From: DATFRX01 sp035630615
GTDB taxonomy: Bacteria > Actinomycetota > Actinomycetes > Propionibacteriales > Nocardioidaceae
Assembly: GCA_035630615.1 (NCBI GenBank)
Contig: DASQKI010000055.1
Location: 1 to 64,000, forward strand
DNA: 64,000 nt
Reading direction: 5' to 3'
Translations under genes and position numbers: made by a program
The notes under the pieces: generated by a model
Seen by the model: the letters and a program-made list of their open reading frames with translations, nothing else
Database searches by the model: none
Told to the model about the DNA's origin: nothing
Shown: positions 8,820 through 16,628 of the stretch, one piece after another
How positions within the stretch are numbered: position 1 is the first letter of the stretch
Layout: each line of letters begins with the position of its first letter

Positions 8820-10406
8820 TCATTCGGTCACCTCGAAGCTGAACATCATGCCGCTCTCGTGGTGCTCGGCGATGTGGCAGTGGGCCATCCAAAGACCCGG
8901 GTTGCTGACGTCGAGGAGGATGTCGACCGTTTCGCCGGTCCGTACCAGAACCGTGTCCTTCCAGACGAGATTGTCCTCGGGAGCACCGTCACGACTGAGG
9001 ACCAGGAACCGGCCCGCACCGTGAATGTGGAACGGGTGGTGCATGGGATGGTCCCCGGCCATCTCGTTGAGCAGGCGGATCTTGACCTGGTCGCCGACTC
9101 GGAACCGCCAGTCGATCGCCGCGTTCTCGGCGTCGGTCTCGCGGTCGATCAGCTTCCACCGCATGTTGGACGGGGTTGTCAGCCGGTTGACCTCGACCAT
9201 GTCGTCTTCCCACTCGATGCCGCCGGAGTCAGCATCGTTGTGGCCGCCGTGTTCGTGGCCGTCGGCGGTCGCGTCGATGAGCTGGGCGGGAACCAGCTTC
9301 ATCCCGCAGGTGGGGCAGTGGTCGGGTTCCGCACTTACCACCTCGGGATGCATCGGGCAGGCGTAGATAGCGTCCCCGTCCGGTACTCCCAGGTCCATCT
9401 CGGCGATAAAGCCGAGGGTCTTGTCCGGCTCGGCCTCGATGTACTCCGCGATCCGGCGGCGCTCGGCGACCATGTCGGCGTTGGTACGCAAGTCCTCGAA
9501 CTCGTCCGCGAGCGGAGGATCGGCGTGCTCCGCACTGATGTTGATCGTGGCCAACGGGTAGACCCGATCAGGTGTGTGATGTTCGAGCGTCAGCTCGCCG
9601 GCGTGGTCGAACAGGATGTCGACGACCAGGCGTTCCGAGGGGGCGATGACGACCTCGTCGACGAACTGCTCGTGTTCGACGCGGCCGCTGTCACCCCCGA
9701 CCAGCTTCATCCGCGCTCCTGGCAAGACGACCTTGAAGACCCGGGTGTTGGCGGTGTTGGTGAGGTAGAAGCGGACCACCTCCCCGAGGTCCGCACTGAA
9801 CGAGGGACTCGTCTCACCCGCCACGAGAAACAAGTCGCCGAAGCGCCCCATAGCCGAGTGCGTGGTCTCCGTACGGCTGAAGGACGCGACTTTGCCATCT
9901 TCGAGCAGGATGTCGTCGAGGGTCAGCGCGATCTCGCGGTTGACCTCGGGCCAGTAGTCGGGATCGGCCGGCTCGACCACGATGTTTCCGTACAGCCCCA
10001 TCTCTTGGCCGTAGTCCTCGCGAACGTGGGGGTGATACCAGTAGACGCCGGGATCCGGGAATCCGCAGCGGGCTGGGAAGGTGCCACCGACCGGGATGAG
10101 TGTCTGGGTCTGATGGGTTCCGTCGTAGCGGTTATCGAGCCGCAGTCCGTGCCAGTGGACCGTCGTCTCGTGGTCGCCTCGGTTCAGTACGTTGACGACG
10201 ATCTCGGAGTCCTGCTTGACCCTGAGGGTCGGTCCCGGGATCGAGCCGTTGTAGGCCAGCATCCGTACCGTCGCGGTCCCGAGCTGTTTGGTTGCCGGCG
10301 CGATGCACAGGTCGAACTCCTCACCATCGGCGAGTTCGACGATCTCGGTCGCGACGGCGCGGGGAAGTCCGCTGATCTCGGTGGGGAAGTGTTCGGTGGT
10401 GCTCAT
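8820..10406 (-). CDS. three-domain multicopper oxidase with an inserted heavy-metal-binding module
   Basis: A 528-residue multicopper oxidase, which oxidises phenols or metal ions while reducing O2 to water at a type 1 plus trinuclear copper centre. The four copper motifs are present: VHWHGLRL (84-86), YWYHPHVRED (125-127), HPFHIHG (457-462) and AHCHIAEHHESGM (509-520), with Cys510 as type 1 ligand and Met520 as axial ligand. Unusually, residues about 348-372 (YACPMHPEV, then DHCPTCGMKLVP) are a small heavy-metal-binding zinc-ribbon-like module of the kind found in copper-efflux proteins. It is inserted between cupredoxin domains 2 and 3 and followed by a His-rich linker (HEHGGH). No signal peptide is seen, so it may be cytoplasmic. 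It lies 29 bases behind the flavoprotein gene at 10436. Confidence 0.9.
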   Translation of the reverse strand: MSTTEHFPTEISGLPRAVATEIVELADGEEFDLCIAPATKQLGTATVRMLAYNGSIPGPTLRVKQDSEIVVNVLNRGDHETTVHWHGLRLDNRYDGTHQTQTLIPVGGTFPARCGFPDPGVYWYHPHVREDYGQEMGLYGNIVVEPADPDYWPEVNREIALTLDDILLEDGKVASFSRTETTHSAMGRFGDLFLVAGETSPSFSADLGEVVRFYLTNTANTRVFKVVLPGARMKLVGGDSGRVEHEQFVDEVVIAPSERLVVDILFDHAGELTLEHHTPDRVYPLATINISAEHADPPLADEFEDLRTNADMVAERRRIAEYIEAEPDKTLGFIAEMDLGVPDGDAIYACPMHPEVVSAEPDHCPTCGMKLVPAQLIDATADGHEHGGHNDADSGGIEWEDDMVEVNRLTTPSNMRWKLIDRETDAENAAIDWRFRVGDQVKIRLLNEMAGDHPMHHPFHIHGAGRFLVLSRDGAPEDNLVWKDTVLVRTGETVDILLDVSNPGLWMAHCHIAEHHESGMMFSFEVTE

Positions 10407-10435
10407 GGCGCTCCTCGGTTCGAACGGCTGGCGGT

Positions 10436-11548
10436 TTAGGAGGCGGTCGGCCGCGCCGCTTCAGGCTTCGCCTGGTCGGTCGCGCGCGACGTGGCGCGGA
10501 ACCGTTCGATCTCCTCGGCGACGTAGGCCGCGTCATCCTTGACCCAGCCGAGCAGCGCCGAGCCCCGGGTGTGCTGCCAGGTCAGGCCGAGGAAGTAGAG
10601 ACCGGGCGACTCGGTCACTCCCCGCCCGTGCATGGCACGGCCGTGCTCGTCGACCACCTCGGGACCGATCCATGAGTAGTCGCTGGTGTATCCGGTTGCC
10701 CAGATGACCGCGCCGACATCGACCGTCGAATCGTCGCTGAAGGTCACGCGGGATCCTTCGGCCTCGACTGTCCGGGGATGCAGGTGGACGCCGTGGCGGC
10801 GCCGTAGCGTGCGAGGCGTCGAGCCGATCAGGGTGTCCCGGCCGGACAGTCGACGGCCGATCCACGACTCGGTCGACTTGCGGATCAGGCCGGTGCGGTC
10901 GAGATACCAGAACAGGTCGCGGCCGAGCAGTCGCTGCGGAAGTGGCTTTTGACGCGAACCGACCGCGAGGTGGACCTCGAACGATCCGGCGAGCTCCTCG
11001 GCGATCTGGTATCCGGAGTTTCCGCCGCCGACCACGAGAACTGGCCCAGCAGGCACATCCCCGGGGGTCCGATAGGCACTGCTGTGCACCTGGACGATGG
11101 TCGGATCGAGCTGGTCCGCGATCGCCGGCACGAGGGGCCGATGGAACGGTCCGGTGGCGACGACGACCTGGTTGGCCCGGTACGTACGGCCTTCGGTCTT
11201 GACCTCATACGCGCCGTCGACCCGCTGGAGCGAGTGAACGCGGCACCCGAGCTGGACCGGCAGGTCGAAGCGGCGGGCGTAGTCGGCGAGGTACGCGACG
11301 ACTTCGTCTCGAGTCGGATAGTGGCCCGGATCGCCGGGGAAGGCCCGGCCGGGGAGGCTGCTGTATCGCGCCGGCGTGAACAGTTTCAGCGACTCCCATC
11401 GCTCACGCCAGGCGGCTGCAGGCTCCTCGGCCGCGTCCAGAATCGTGAAGTCATACCTGCCCCGGCGGGACAGGAAGTATCCGAGCGCGAGCCCGGCCTG
11501 TCCCGCTCCGACCACGATCACCTCGTAGTCCGTCGCTTGCCGCACCAT
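10436..11548 (-). CDS. CzcO-like flavoprotein monooxygenase
   Basis: A 370-residue FAD/NADPH flavoprotein. FAD-binding VIVVGAGQAGLALGYFLSRR lies at 11-30, with AAWRERWESLKLFTPARYSS after it. The NADPH-binding motif is VLVVGGGNSGYQIAEEL, and AVIWATGYTSDYSWI is the late GD/ATGY motif typical of the flavin-containing monooxygenase/CzcO group. CzcO names come from association with cation efflux; here the next gene in the operon is a multicopper oxidase with a metal-binding insert, which fits a metal-linked role, but the substrate is unknown. ATG 11548 is followed directly by GTG, and GGGAG is three to six bases upstream of these. Confidence 0.8.
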   Translation of the reverse strand: MVRQATDYEVIVVGAGQAGLALGYFLSRRGRYDFTILDAAEEPAAAWRERWESLKLFTPARYSSLPGRAFPGDPGHYPTRDEVVAYLADYARRFDLPVQLGCRVHSLQRVDGAYEVKTEGRTYRANQVVVATGPFHRPLVPAIADQLDPTIVQVHSSAYRTPGDVPAGPVLVVGGGNSGYQIAEELAGSFEVHLAVGSRQKPLPQRLLGRDLFWYLDRTGLIRKSTESWIGRRLSGRDTLIGSTPRTLRRRHGVHLHPRTVEAEGSRVTFSDDSTVDVGAVIWATGYTSDYSWIGPEVVDEHGRAMHGRGVTESPGLYFLGLTWQHTRGSALLGWVKDDAAYVAEEIERFRATSRATDQAKPEAARPTAS

Positions 11549-11786
11549 GTGCTCCCGTCATCCCGCCATGCCAGTCAAGTCATCAGATGAAACAGGCTTA
11601 AGCCCTCCGGTCCACGAAACCTCGGGCCAGAGGTCCCGAATCAGGAGGTCGGACTGCCTGAGTTGAGATGGTCGAGCACCACGGCGCGGTAGGCGCCGGA
11701 CAGAGCTAGGAGCCGCTGCCACGCGGGCGGGAGAGTGTCAGGCGAGGAGTTCGTCGACGTGCGTGAACTCGGCTCGGATCCTGATG

Positions 11787-12464
11787 TCATCGTTCACGCT
11801 CCGACAGGATGGGTGCAGCCACCCGGAATCCCCAAAGGGCCGCGTAGATCCCGAGCAACAACTCCCACAGGAACTCGGGGGCCACGAGGAGACCCGCCGC
11901 GCTGGTTTGCTCCCACCATTCGAAGAGCACCCCGATGTTCCCAACCAGGAGGAGTGGCCCTCCGATCAGACCGAGCCAGGTCATGCGGCGCGGGACGAGG
12001 CCGGACGCGTACATCAGGTAGCCGAGGATCAGCCCGTTCCCAAATGGGACGACGAGTCCGGGACCAAACAGAAACGACCAATCCTTGAGCGCAGCGAGGG
12101 AGACGGCGAGGTCGCCCGCGTCCGGAGAGTCCTGACGCAGGCTGACGACTCCGAGCACGAAGATGATCCCCGCCGCAAGGAAGACGCACTCGATGATTCG
12201 AGCAGCGACGTATCCGATGGCGAGGGTCTCGCTTTGCCGTCTCGCGATCGGGTAGAGCACGACGGCCGTTCCAACGTTGGCGAGGATGAGGAGGAACTCC
12301 AAGAACGCGCCCAGGTAGATCTGGTTGTCCTTCCCGCCACCGGCGATGTAACCGGCCGGGTCGTCGAGAACGGGCTGGAAAAGAAGCACGGCGGGGATCG
12401 AGGTCAGGAACGTGATGATGAACAGCACACCGAAAATCCGGGCGTTCCTCTGGTCGTCGGCCAT
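11787..12464 (-). CDS. DUF4386-family membrane protein
   Basis: A 225-residue integral membrane protein with about six hydrophobic helices. It starts MADDQRNARIFGVLFIITFL and continues with YLGAFLEFLLILANVGTAVV, ARIIECVFLAAGIIFVLGV, and a late LLVGNIGVLFEWW. The pattern is that of DUF4386 proteins, whose function is unknown. ATG 12464 has GGGAGA four bases upstream, so the longer frame to 12515 is rejected. It is transcribed alone; a perfect 16-bp palindrome lies about 200 bases upstream. Confidence 0.75.
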   Translation of the reverse strand: MADDQRNARIFGVLFIITFLTSIPAVLLFQPVLDDPAGYIAGGGKDNQIYLGAFLEFLLILANVGTAVVLYPIARRQSETLAIGYVAARIIECVFLAAGIIFVLGVVSLRQDSPDAGDLAVSLAALKDWSFLFGPGLVVPFGNGLILGYLMYASGLVPRRMTWLGLIGGPLLLVGNIGVLFEWWEQTSAAGLLVAPEFLWELLLGIYAALWGFRVAAPILSERER

Positions 12465-12660
12465 GCGATCTCCCGTCGAGCCTCTCAGTCCTAGGAAACG
12501 TCCGCACGCGGGCACAACCGACGACTGACCGAGGCCAACCCGCCGCCCACCGCGCGGTCGTCAAATCCCAACACAGCAGACGAGTCGGCCACATGGGCCT
12601 GATGGCCCAATATGGGCGGGACCACCGGCCCAGCCCTGCCGCCTCCTCCTCGCGGCTGCC

Positions 12661-12676
12661 TGACGCAGCTGCGTCA
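12661..12676. promoter_or_regulatory. perfect 16-bp palindrome, possible operator
   Basis: TGACGCAG followed directly by its complement CTGCGTCA. It lies in the 250-base gap between the phosphoesterase 3' end and the start of the DUF4386 gene. It is too short for a terminator without a loop and looks like a dimeric regulator site; no regulator can be named. Confidence 0.35.
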
Positions 12677-12716
12677 CGCAGCACGATCCGGCGTAGCTAG
12701 TTTGTCTGGCCGGTGG

Positions 12717-13961
12717 TTACTGCAGTTCGGGGGCGGGTTGTCGTAGAAGGGTTGTGCCGTCCCAGGGTTGGAGTTCGCCGGTGGCGGTGAGGATGCCTTG
12801 GGTGTCGATGGTCATGGTGCCGGTGGTGGTGGTCCCGGGTTGGTAGGCGACGTCGGCGTTGGGTCGTTTCCAGGTGGTGGCCCACAGTTGTGTGGTGATC
12901 GGGTCGGCGACGTCGGCGGTGAAGCGGTGGACCTCGAGTTCGATTCGGTCAGTGTAGACGCGGCCGACGAGGTAGTTGACCTCGCCGTAGTTGATCAGGC
13001 CGCCGTGAGAGACCTGGACGACGCCGGAGTCGGACAGTGCGGTGACGTCGTGGACTTCGCCGCACAGGTACATGTCGACGTTGTGGTCGGCGAGGGTCTG
13101 CCAAAACGGTGAGTCCTTGCCGCCCTCGTAGTACAGCTTCGACGAGTGTCGGGCCCGCACCGGCCACATCACGGGCACATGGCCTTGGACGATGACCGTC
13201 GCGGCGGTGGTGGTGTCGAGGGTGTGGTCGAGCCAGTCGAGCTGGCGTTGGGTGAGGGTGGTGTGGACGTCGCCACCGGATCGTGAGAAGACGTCGACGG
13301 TCACGAGCAGAACGTCCGGGGTCAGGCGGACGGCGTAGGCGGTGGAGTTGAATGCGGTGCCGACCGGCCGGGAGACGAAGCCGGGGATGTCGCCGAACAC
13401 GTCGGCCCAGGTCTGTTTGAAGACCGGGAACGCGTTGCGTTTGAAGTCGCAGCCGGCGCCGTAGCAGCCGTCACCGGTCCAGGGGTTGTCGCCGATCTCG
13501 TGGTCGCCCAGCGCGGGATAGACGGTCAGGTCGCGGTTGGCGAATCTTTCGGCCCACTCGCCGTAGTAGAAGTGGCCGGCGTCACGGATCTGTTGCAGCC
13601 GCTGCTCGGTGGTCCTGGTCGGTCCGAAGAAGCGGGTGGCCTCGACGTCGGCGCCCCAATGGCCCTCGACCAGATCACCGGCCACGAAGACCCCGTCCGG
13701 GTTCTGGGCCGCGATCTCGTCGAAGATGAGGCCGAGGCTGCGGCGGTATTTCTCGTTGGTCGAGTTCCCGAACCCGGTCCGCCAGCTGTCCAACTGCCGC
13801 AGATCACCGACGTCGGTGTTGAGAAAGTCCGGCATCGACACGAAGGTGTAGAGCGGCTCCTCGGCCGGGACCGCGTCGGCGGCGGGAGAGGGTTGGCTGA
13901 TCGCGGTGGCCGCCAGGCCCACCACCAGACCGCCAACGCCAAGTACTCGACGTACCGACAA
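12717..13961 (-). CDS. secreted calcineurin-like metallophosphoesterase
   Basis: A 414-residue exported protein. Residues 1-28 (MSVRRVLGVGGLVVGLAATA and an Ala-rich cleavage region) form a signal peptide. The catalytic core shows VAGDLVEGHWG (metal-binding GD), YPALGDHEIGDN (GNHE equivalent), VIVQGHVPVMWP (GH) and LCGEVHDVT (GxVH), the expected two-metal phosphoesterase sites. Two Cys in DGCYGAGCDF may form a disulfide. Substrate not predictable; secreted members cleave phosphodiesters or phosphomonoesters outside the cell. It is on the same strand as, and 23 bases behind, the Ig-like repeat gene at 13985, so both may be expressed from the ECF-type promoter at about 15.9 kb. Confidence 0.85.
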   Translation of the reverse strand: MSVRRVLGVGGLVVGLAATAISQPSPAADAVPAEEPLYTFVSMPDFLNTDVGDLRQLDSWRTGFGNSTNEKYRRSLGLIFDEIAAQNPDGVFVAGDLVEGHWGADVEATRFFGPTRTTEQRLQQIRDAGHFYYGEWAERFANRDLTVYPALGDHEIGDNPWTGDGCYGAGCDFKRNAFPVFKQTWADVFGDIPGFVSRPVGTAFNSTAYAVRLTPDVLLVTVDVFSRSGGDVHTTLTQRQLDWLDHTLDTTTAATVIVQGHVPVMWPVRARHSSKLYYEGGKDSPFWQTLADHNVDMYLCGEVHDVTALSDSGVVQVSHGGLINYGEVNYLVGRVYTDRIELEVHRFTADVADPITTQLWATTWKRPNADVAYQPGTTTTGTMTIDTQGILTATGELQPWDGTTLLRQPAPELQ

Positions 13962-13984
13962 GATTGCCGCCTATCGACGATCGC

Positions 13985-15913
13985 TCAGTTGGTGAAGCGG
14001 ATGTTGGTCCACTCGCCGTGCCCGGCGATGTTCATGTCGTCGGCTGGCGACTCGAACCGCATCCGGAACTTGGCTCCCGCCCGTGGATCAACGATCAGCT
14101 TGAAGCTGGCCATCGAATCGACGTCGAGCAGTCGACAGGTGCTCTTCACGGTGGTGTAGCTGCCGTCGACGTACTTCTGCACAACTGCCTTGGCGCAGCG
14201 GCCGGGTCGGGCCGGCAGCACCTTGGCATCAAGCCGTGGGTCGCGAGTCGTGCGGACCAGGTAGGTCTCACCCGACATGCCGTACGAGCCGACCAGCGTC
14301 TGGTTGATCTGCGGGCCGACCTTGATCGTGAACGTCCGGCTGCCGGCCCTCCACCGGTCGGTGGCTTCGGTGCTGACCGTCAGGGTGCTGTTGCGGAACA
14401 TCGTCTGGCTGAACGCAGTCTCGGCGTTGCCGGACGGCGTAATGGCGACCGCTGGTCTCCGGTACGGCTTCAACTCGATCGATGTGGGCAGGCTGCCGTT
14501 CGGCGTCGTGAGGGTCAGCGAGGCGAGGTCACCGGCGGTGTAGCGGACCTTGTCCTTGGTGAGCGCATACCGTGGTGTTGCCTTCCAGATCTTGTGGATC
14601 GACGACTCCCAGTGGGCGTTGTCGCCCGCGTACGTCACGTCGATCCGCAGCGGAACCTCGTCCGAGACGCCCGGCTTCGTGTAAGCGGCCTGACCGTTGG
14701 CGTCGGTCCGAGTGCCCTGTTCCCACGTGCCTCCGTCGTTCAGCACCACGCGAGCACCGGCGACGGGGCCGTTCGGATCGGTGAGCTTGATCGTGAAGGT
14801 GACGTCCTCGGGTTCCGTCGGCAGATCGTCCGGGCCGGTCAGCGTGAGCGTCGTCTCGTACTTCACCTCGAATTCGGTCTGACCGGTGGCCGGCTTGTTG
14901 GAACCCTGTCCGGCGTACGACAGGTCGACGGCGTGCTGCCCGGGTGCGGCGTTCGGCACCGTCACCGTGAACGCACCCGCACTGTCCGTCGTCGTCTCCG
15001 TCAGGTCGGTTGTCGTGCCGCCGACGGTGTCGGTCCCGGTGATCGTGGCGCCCGACAGCGGCTCGCCGGCACCGTTCGTGAGCGAACCATTCACTGCGAT
15101 GTCCTCGCCGGCGAACGTCTGCTCGACTGGCTCGAGAGTCAGGCCGGTGCCGCTGACCACGTCGAACTTGACCAGCTTGGTCGTCGGCTCGAGAACCTGG
15201 TCTCCGCCGTAGGAGAAGCTGATCGTGTGCTGTCCGGCTGCGACGCTTTCAGCGGTGACCGTGAAGCCGCCCTCGCTGTCGGTCGGCGTGGTCGTCAGGC
15301 TGCTCGGCGGCTGGCCGTCGACGGTGTCTTTTGCTTCAATCTCGGCGCCGGAGACTGGCTCACCTGCAGGGGTCGTGAGCTGACCGGTCACCTCGACGTC
15401 CTCGCCGATGGTGACACCACTCGGCTGGTCGGCGGACATCTCGGTGTCGGTGCCGTGGACGTCGGTGAGGCACTCCGCCGAGGTGGCCGCGTAGGTGTCG
15501 TTGCCGCCAAACCTCACCGCGTAGATCTGATTGCCGCGGTTCACGGGCGTGTCGGTGAGCTTGTCGAAGACCCCGTCGTTGCGGGTCCGATCGGCGCCCA
15601 GGTCGACCGGCTGCTCGCCGAAGTCGTCGGTTCTCGTAATCTGCACATCGTGCCGGGCGATCGGCTCGCTCGCGTCGCCCGTCAGCGTGCCGGACAGCGA
15701 ACCGGTGCCGCCCAGCTCGAGGGTCTCCGGGCAGGCGAGTGTGAGGTTCGAGGCAGGCGACTCCTCTGCATTCCAGATCGGCGTGGCGCCTGATGCCACG
15801 GTGATACCTAACCCCCCGAGGGTAAGGACTGATGTAGAGATTGCTGCAGCTGTACGCACCCGCATTGGTGACCGTCCCAGGGAGTCGATGGCTGACGCTC
15901 CCGAATCAGCCAT
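13985..15913 (-). CDS. secreted Ig-like repeat protein
   Basis: A protein of about 642 residues. A signal peptide with arginines in its n-region (MRVRTAAAISTSVLTLGGLG) precedes several tandem beta-sandwich repeats. Each has the pattern GEP(V/L)SGA-I, GGFTVT or GAFTVT, and GQH-I/V-(F/L)SY-G, typical of bacterial Big/Ig-like surface or cell-wall-associated proteins. The last 200 residues differ and carry two Cys (GRCAK, STCRLL). The ATG at 15913 was chosen because an ECF-promoter-like element ends seven bases before it, which would give a leaderless message; ATG 15865, at the signal peptide proper, is the alternative. No LPxTG sorting signal is seen, so it is probably released or held non-covalently. 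Likely role: envelope or adhesion. Confidence 0.75.
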   Translation of the reverse strand: MADSGASAIDSLGRSPMRVRTAAAISTSVLTLGGLGITVASGATPIWNAEESPASNLTLACPETLELGGTGSLSGTLTGDASEPIARHDVQITRTDDFGEQPVDLGADRTRNDGVFDKLTDTPVNRGNQIYAVRFGGNDTYAATSAECLTDVHGTDTEMSADQPSGVTIGEDVEVTGQLTTPAGEPVSGAEIEAKDTVDGQPPSSLTTTPTDSEGGFTVTAESVAAGQHTISFSYGGDQVLEPTTKLVKFDVVSGTGLTLEPVEQTFAGEDIAVNGSLTNGAGEPLSGATITGTDTVGGTTTDLTETTTDSAGAFTVTVPNAAPGQHAVDLSYAGQGSNKPATGQTEFEVKYETTLTLTGPDDLPTEPEDVTFTIKLTDPNGPVAGARVVLNDGGTWEQGTRTDANGQAAYTKPGVSDEVPLRIDVTYAGDNAHWESSIHKIWKATPRYALTKDKVRYTAGDLASLTLTTPNGSLPTSIELKPYRRPAVAITPSGNAETAFSQTMFRNSTLTVSTEATDRWRAGSRTFTIKVGPQINQTLVGSYGMSGETYLVRTTRDPRLDAKVLPARPGRCAKAVVQKYVDGSYTTVKSTCRLLDVDSMASFKLIVDPRAGAKFRMRFESPADDMNIAGHGEWTNIRFTN

Positions 15914-15955
15914 CTCAGTTACCGACAGAGGGGTCAGATCTGTTACACCCTCGGG
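15914..15955 (-). promoter_or_regulatory. ECF-type promoter-like element, copy A
   Basis: Read on the minus strand, GAGGG TGTAAC, then a 16-base spacer, then TCGGT, then seven bases to ATG 15913. Its first 23 bases (15932-15954) are an exact inverted copy of 16584-16606, and similarity extends through the TCGGT to CTGAG. TGTAAC with a -10 like TCGGT about 16 bases away fits an extracytoplasmic-function sigma promoter. It would drive the Ig-like protein and possibly the phosphoesterase behind it. Confidence 0.6.
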
Positions 15956-16054
15956 CGCAAACAAGCGGTCAGCCGGGGCCGATCACCGCGTACAGGGGTT
16001 GCCGATGGTCGTGTTCGGGGCGAGGATGTTTGCTTCCGTACCGGGCAGGGAGCG

Positions 16055-16627
16055 ATGGACGAGTTCGAGCGGCGACTGGCGGCCGCCCAGGCAGGCGACG
16101 AGGCAGCCTTCGTCTACCTGTTCCGCAGCGTCCAGCCGACCCTTTTGCGGTATCTCGCCACGCTTGGCGGCCCGCTGGCCGAGGACGCCGCCGCAGAGAC
16201 CTGGGTGAGGGTCGTTCGCGACCTATGCCGGTTCCGCGGTGACGAGGCCGGTTGGCGGTCATGGGTCTTCACCATCGGGCACGCCCGGCTGCGAGACGCC
16301 CAGCGGCGGGCCGGGCGCGAACTGGTCTCGATCGACGCCGCCCTTGAACTGGTAGCCAGACCGGCTGCGGACGACGTCGAGGCCTCCGTCGAGGATCTGT
16401 TGTCAACCGAGTCCGCCCTCGCCCTCATCGGCAGACTGCCCCGCGACCAGGCGGAAGCGGTGCTGCTGCGGTACGTGGTCGGTATGGACGCACCCGCGGC
16501 GGCGCGGGTGCTCGGCAAGCGTCCCGGTGCGGTGCGGGTGGCCGCACACCGAGGGCTGCGCCGGCTGGGCACCCTGCTCGAGGCCGAGGGTGTAACAGAT
16601 CTGACCGCTCGATCGGTGGCTGAGTGA
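16055..16627 (+). CDS. ECF-subfamily RNA polymerase sigma factor
   Basis: A 190-residue sigma-70 family factor of the extracytoplasmic-function group. Region 2 is about residues 10-80 (FVYLFRSVQPTLLRYLATLG, DAAAETWVRVVRDLCRF, WRSWVFTIGHARLRDAQRR). Region 4 is about 115-180 (IGRLPRDQAEAVLLRYVVGM, then the helix-turn-helix APAARVLGKRPGAVRVAAHR). It ends EGVTDLTARSVAE, a peptide encoded by the promoter-like element copy B. It probably directs its own locus: the downstream membrane protein and the divergent Ig-like secreted protein. The start ATG follows AGGGAG by two to four bases. Confidence 0.9.
   Translation: MDEFERRLAAAQAGDEAAFVYLFRSVQPTLLRYLATLGGPLAEDAAAETWVRVVRDLCRFRGDEAGWRSWVFTIGHARLRDAQRRAGRELVSIDAALELVARPAADDVEASVEDLLSTESALALIGRLPRDQAEAVLLRYVVGMDAPAAARVLGKRPGAVRVAAHRGLRRLGTLLEAEGVTDLTARSVAE
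16584..16617 (+). promoter_or_regulatory. ECF-type promoter-like element, copy B, inside the sigma gene
   Basis: TGTAAC at 16591-16596, a 16-base spacer, and TCGGT at 16613-16617, the same layout as copy A and with 23 identical bases. It lies wholly within the last codons of the sigma gene. The predicted transcription start is close to ATG 16629, giving a leaderless or near-leaderless message for the next gene. Confidence 0.6.
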
Positions 16628-16628
16628 C

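Noticed and set aside
8859..10439. A 526-codon open frame antisense to the multicopper oxidase
   Set aside because: It is the complement of a gene with clear copper motifs, and its product has a shadow-like composition with no motif.
13964..15793. A 609-codon open frame antisense to the Ig-like protein
   Set aside because: Arg/Gly/Val-rich without domains; a side effect of high GC opposite a real gene with signal peptide and repeats.
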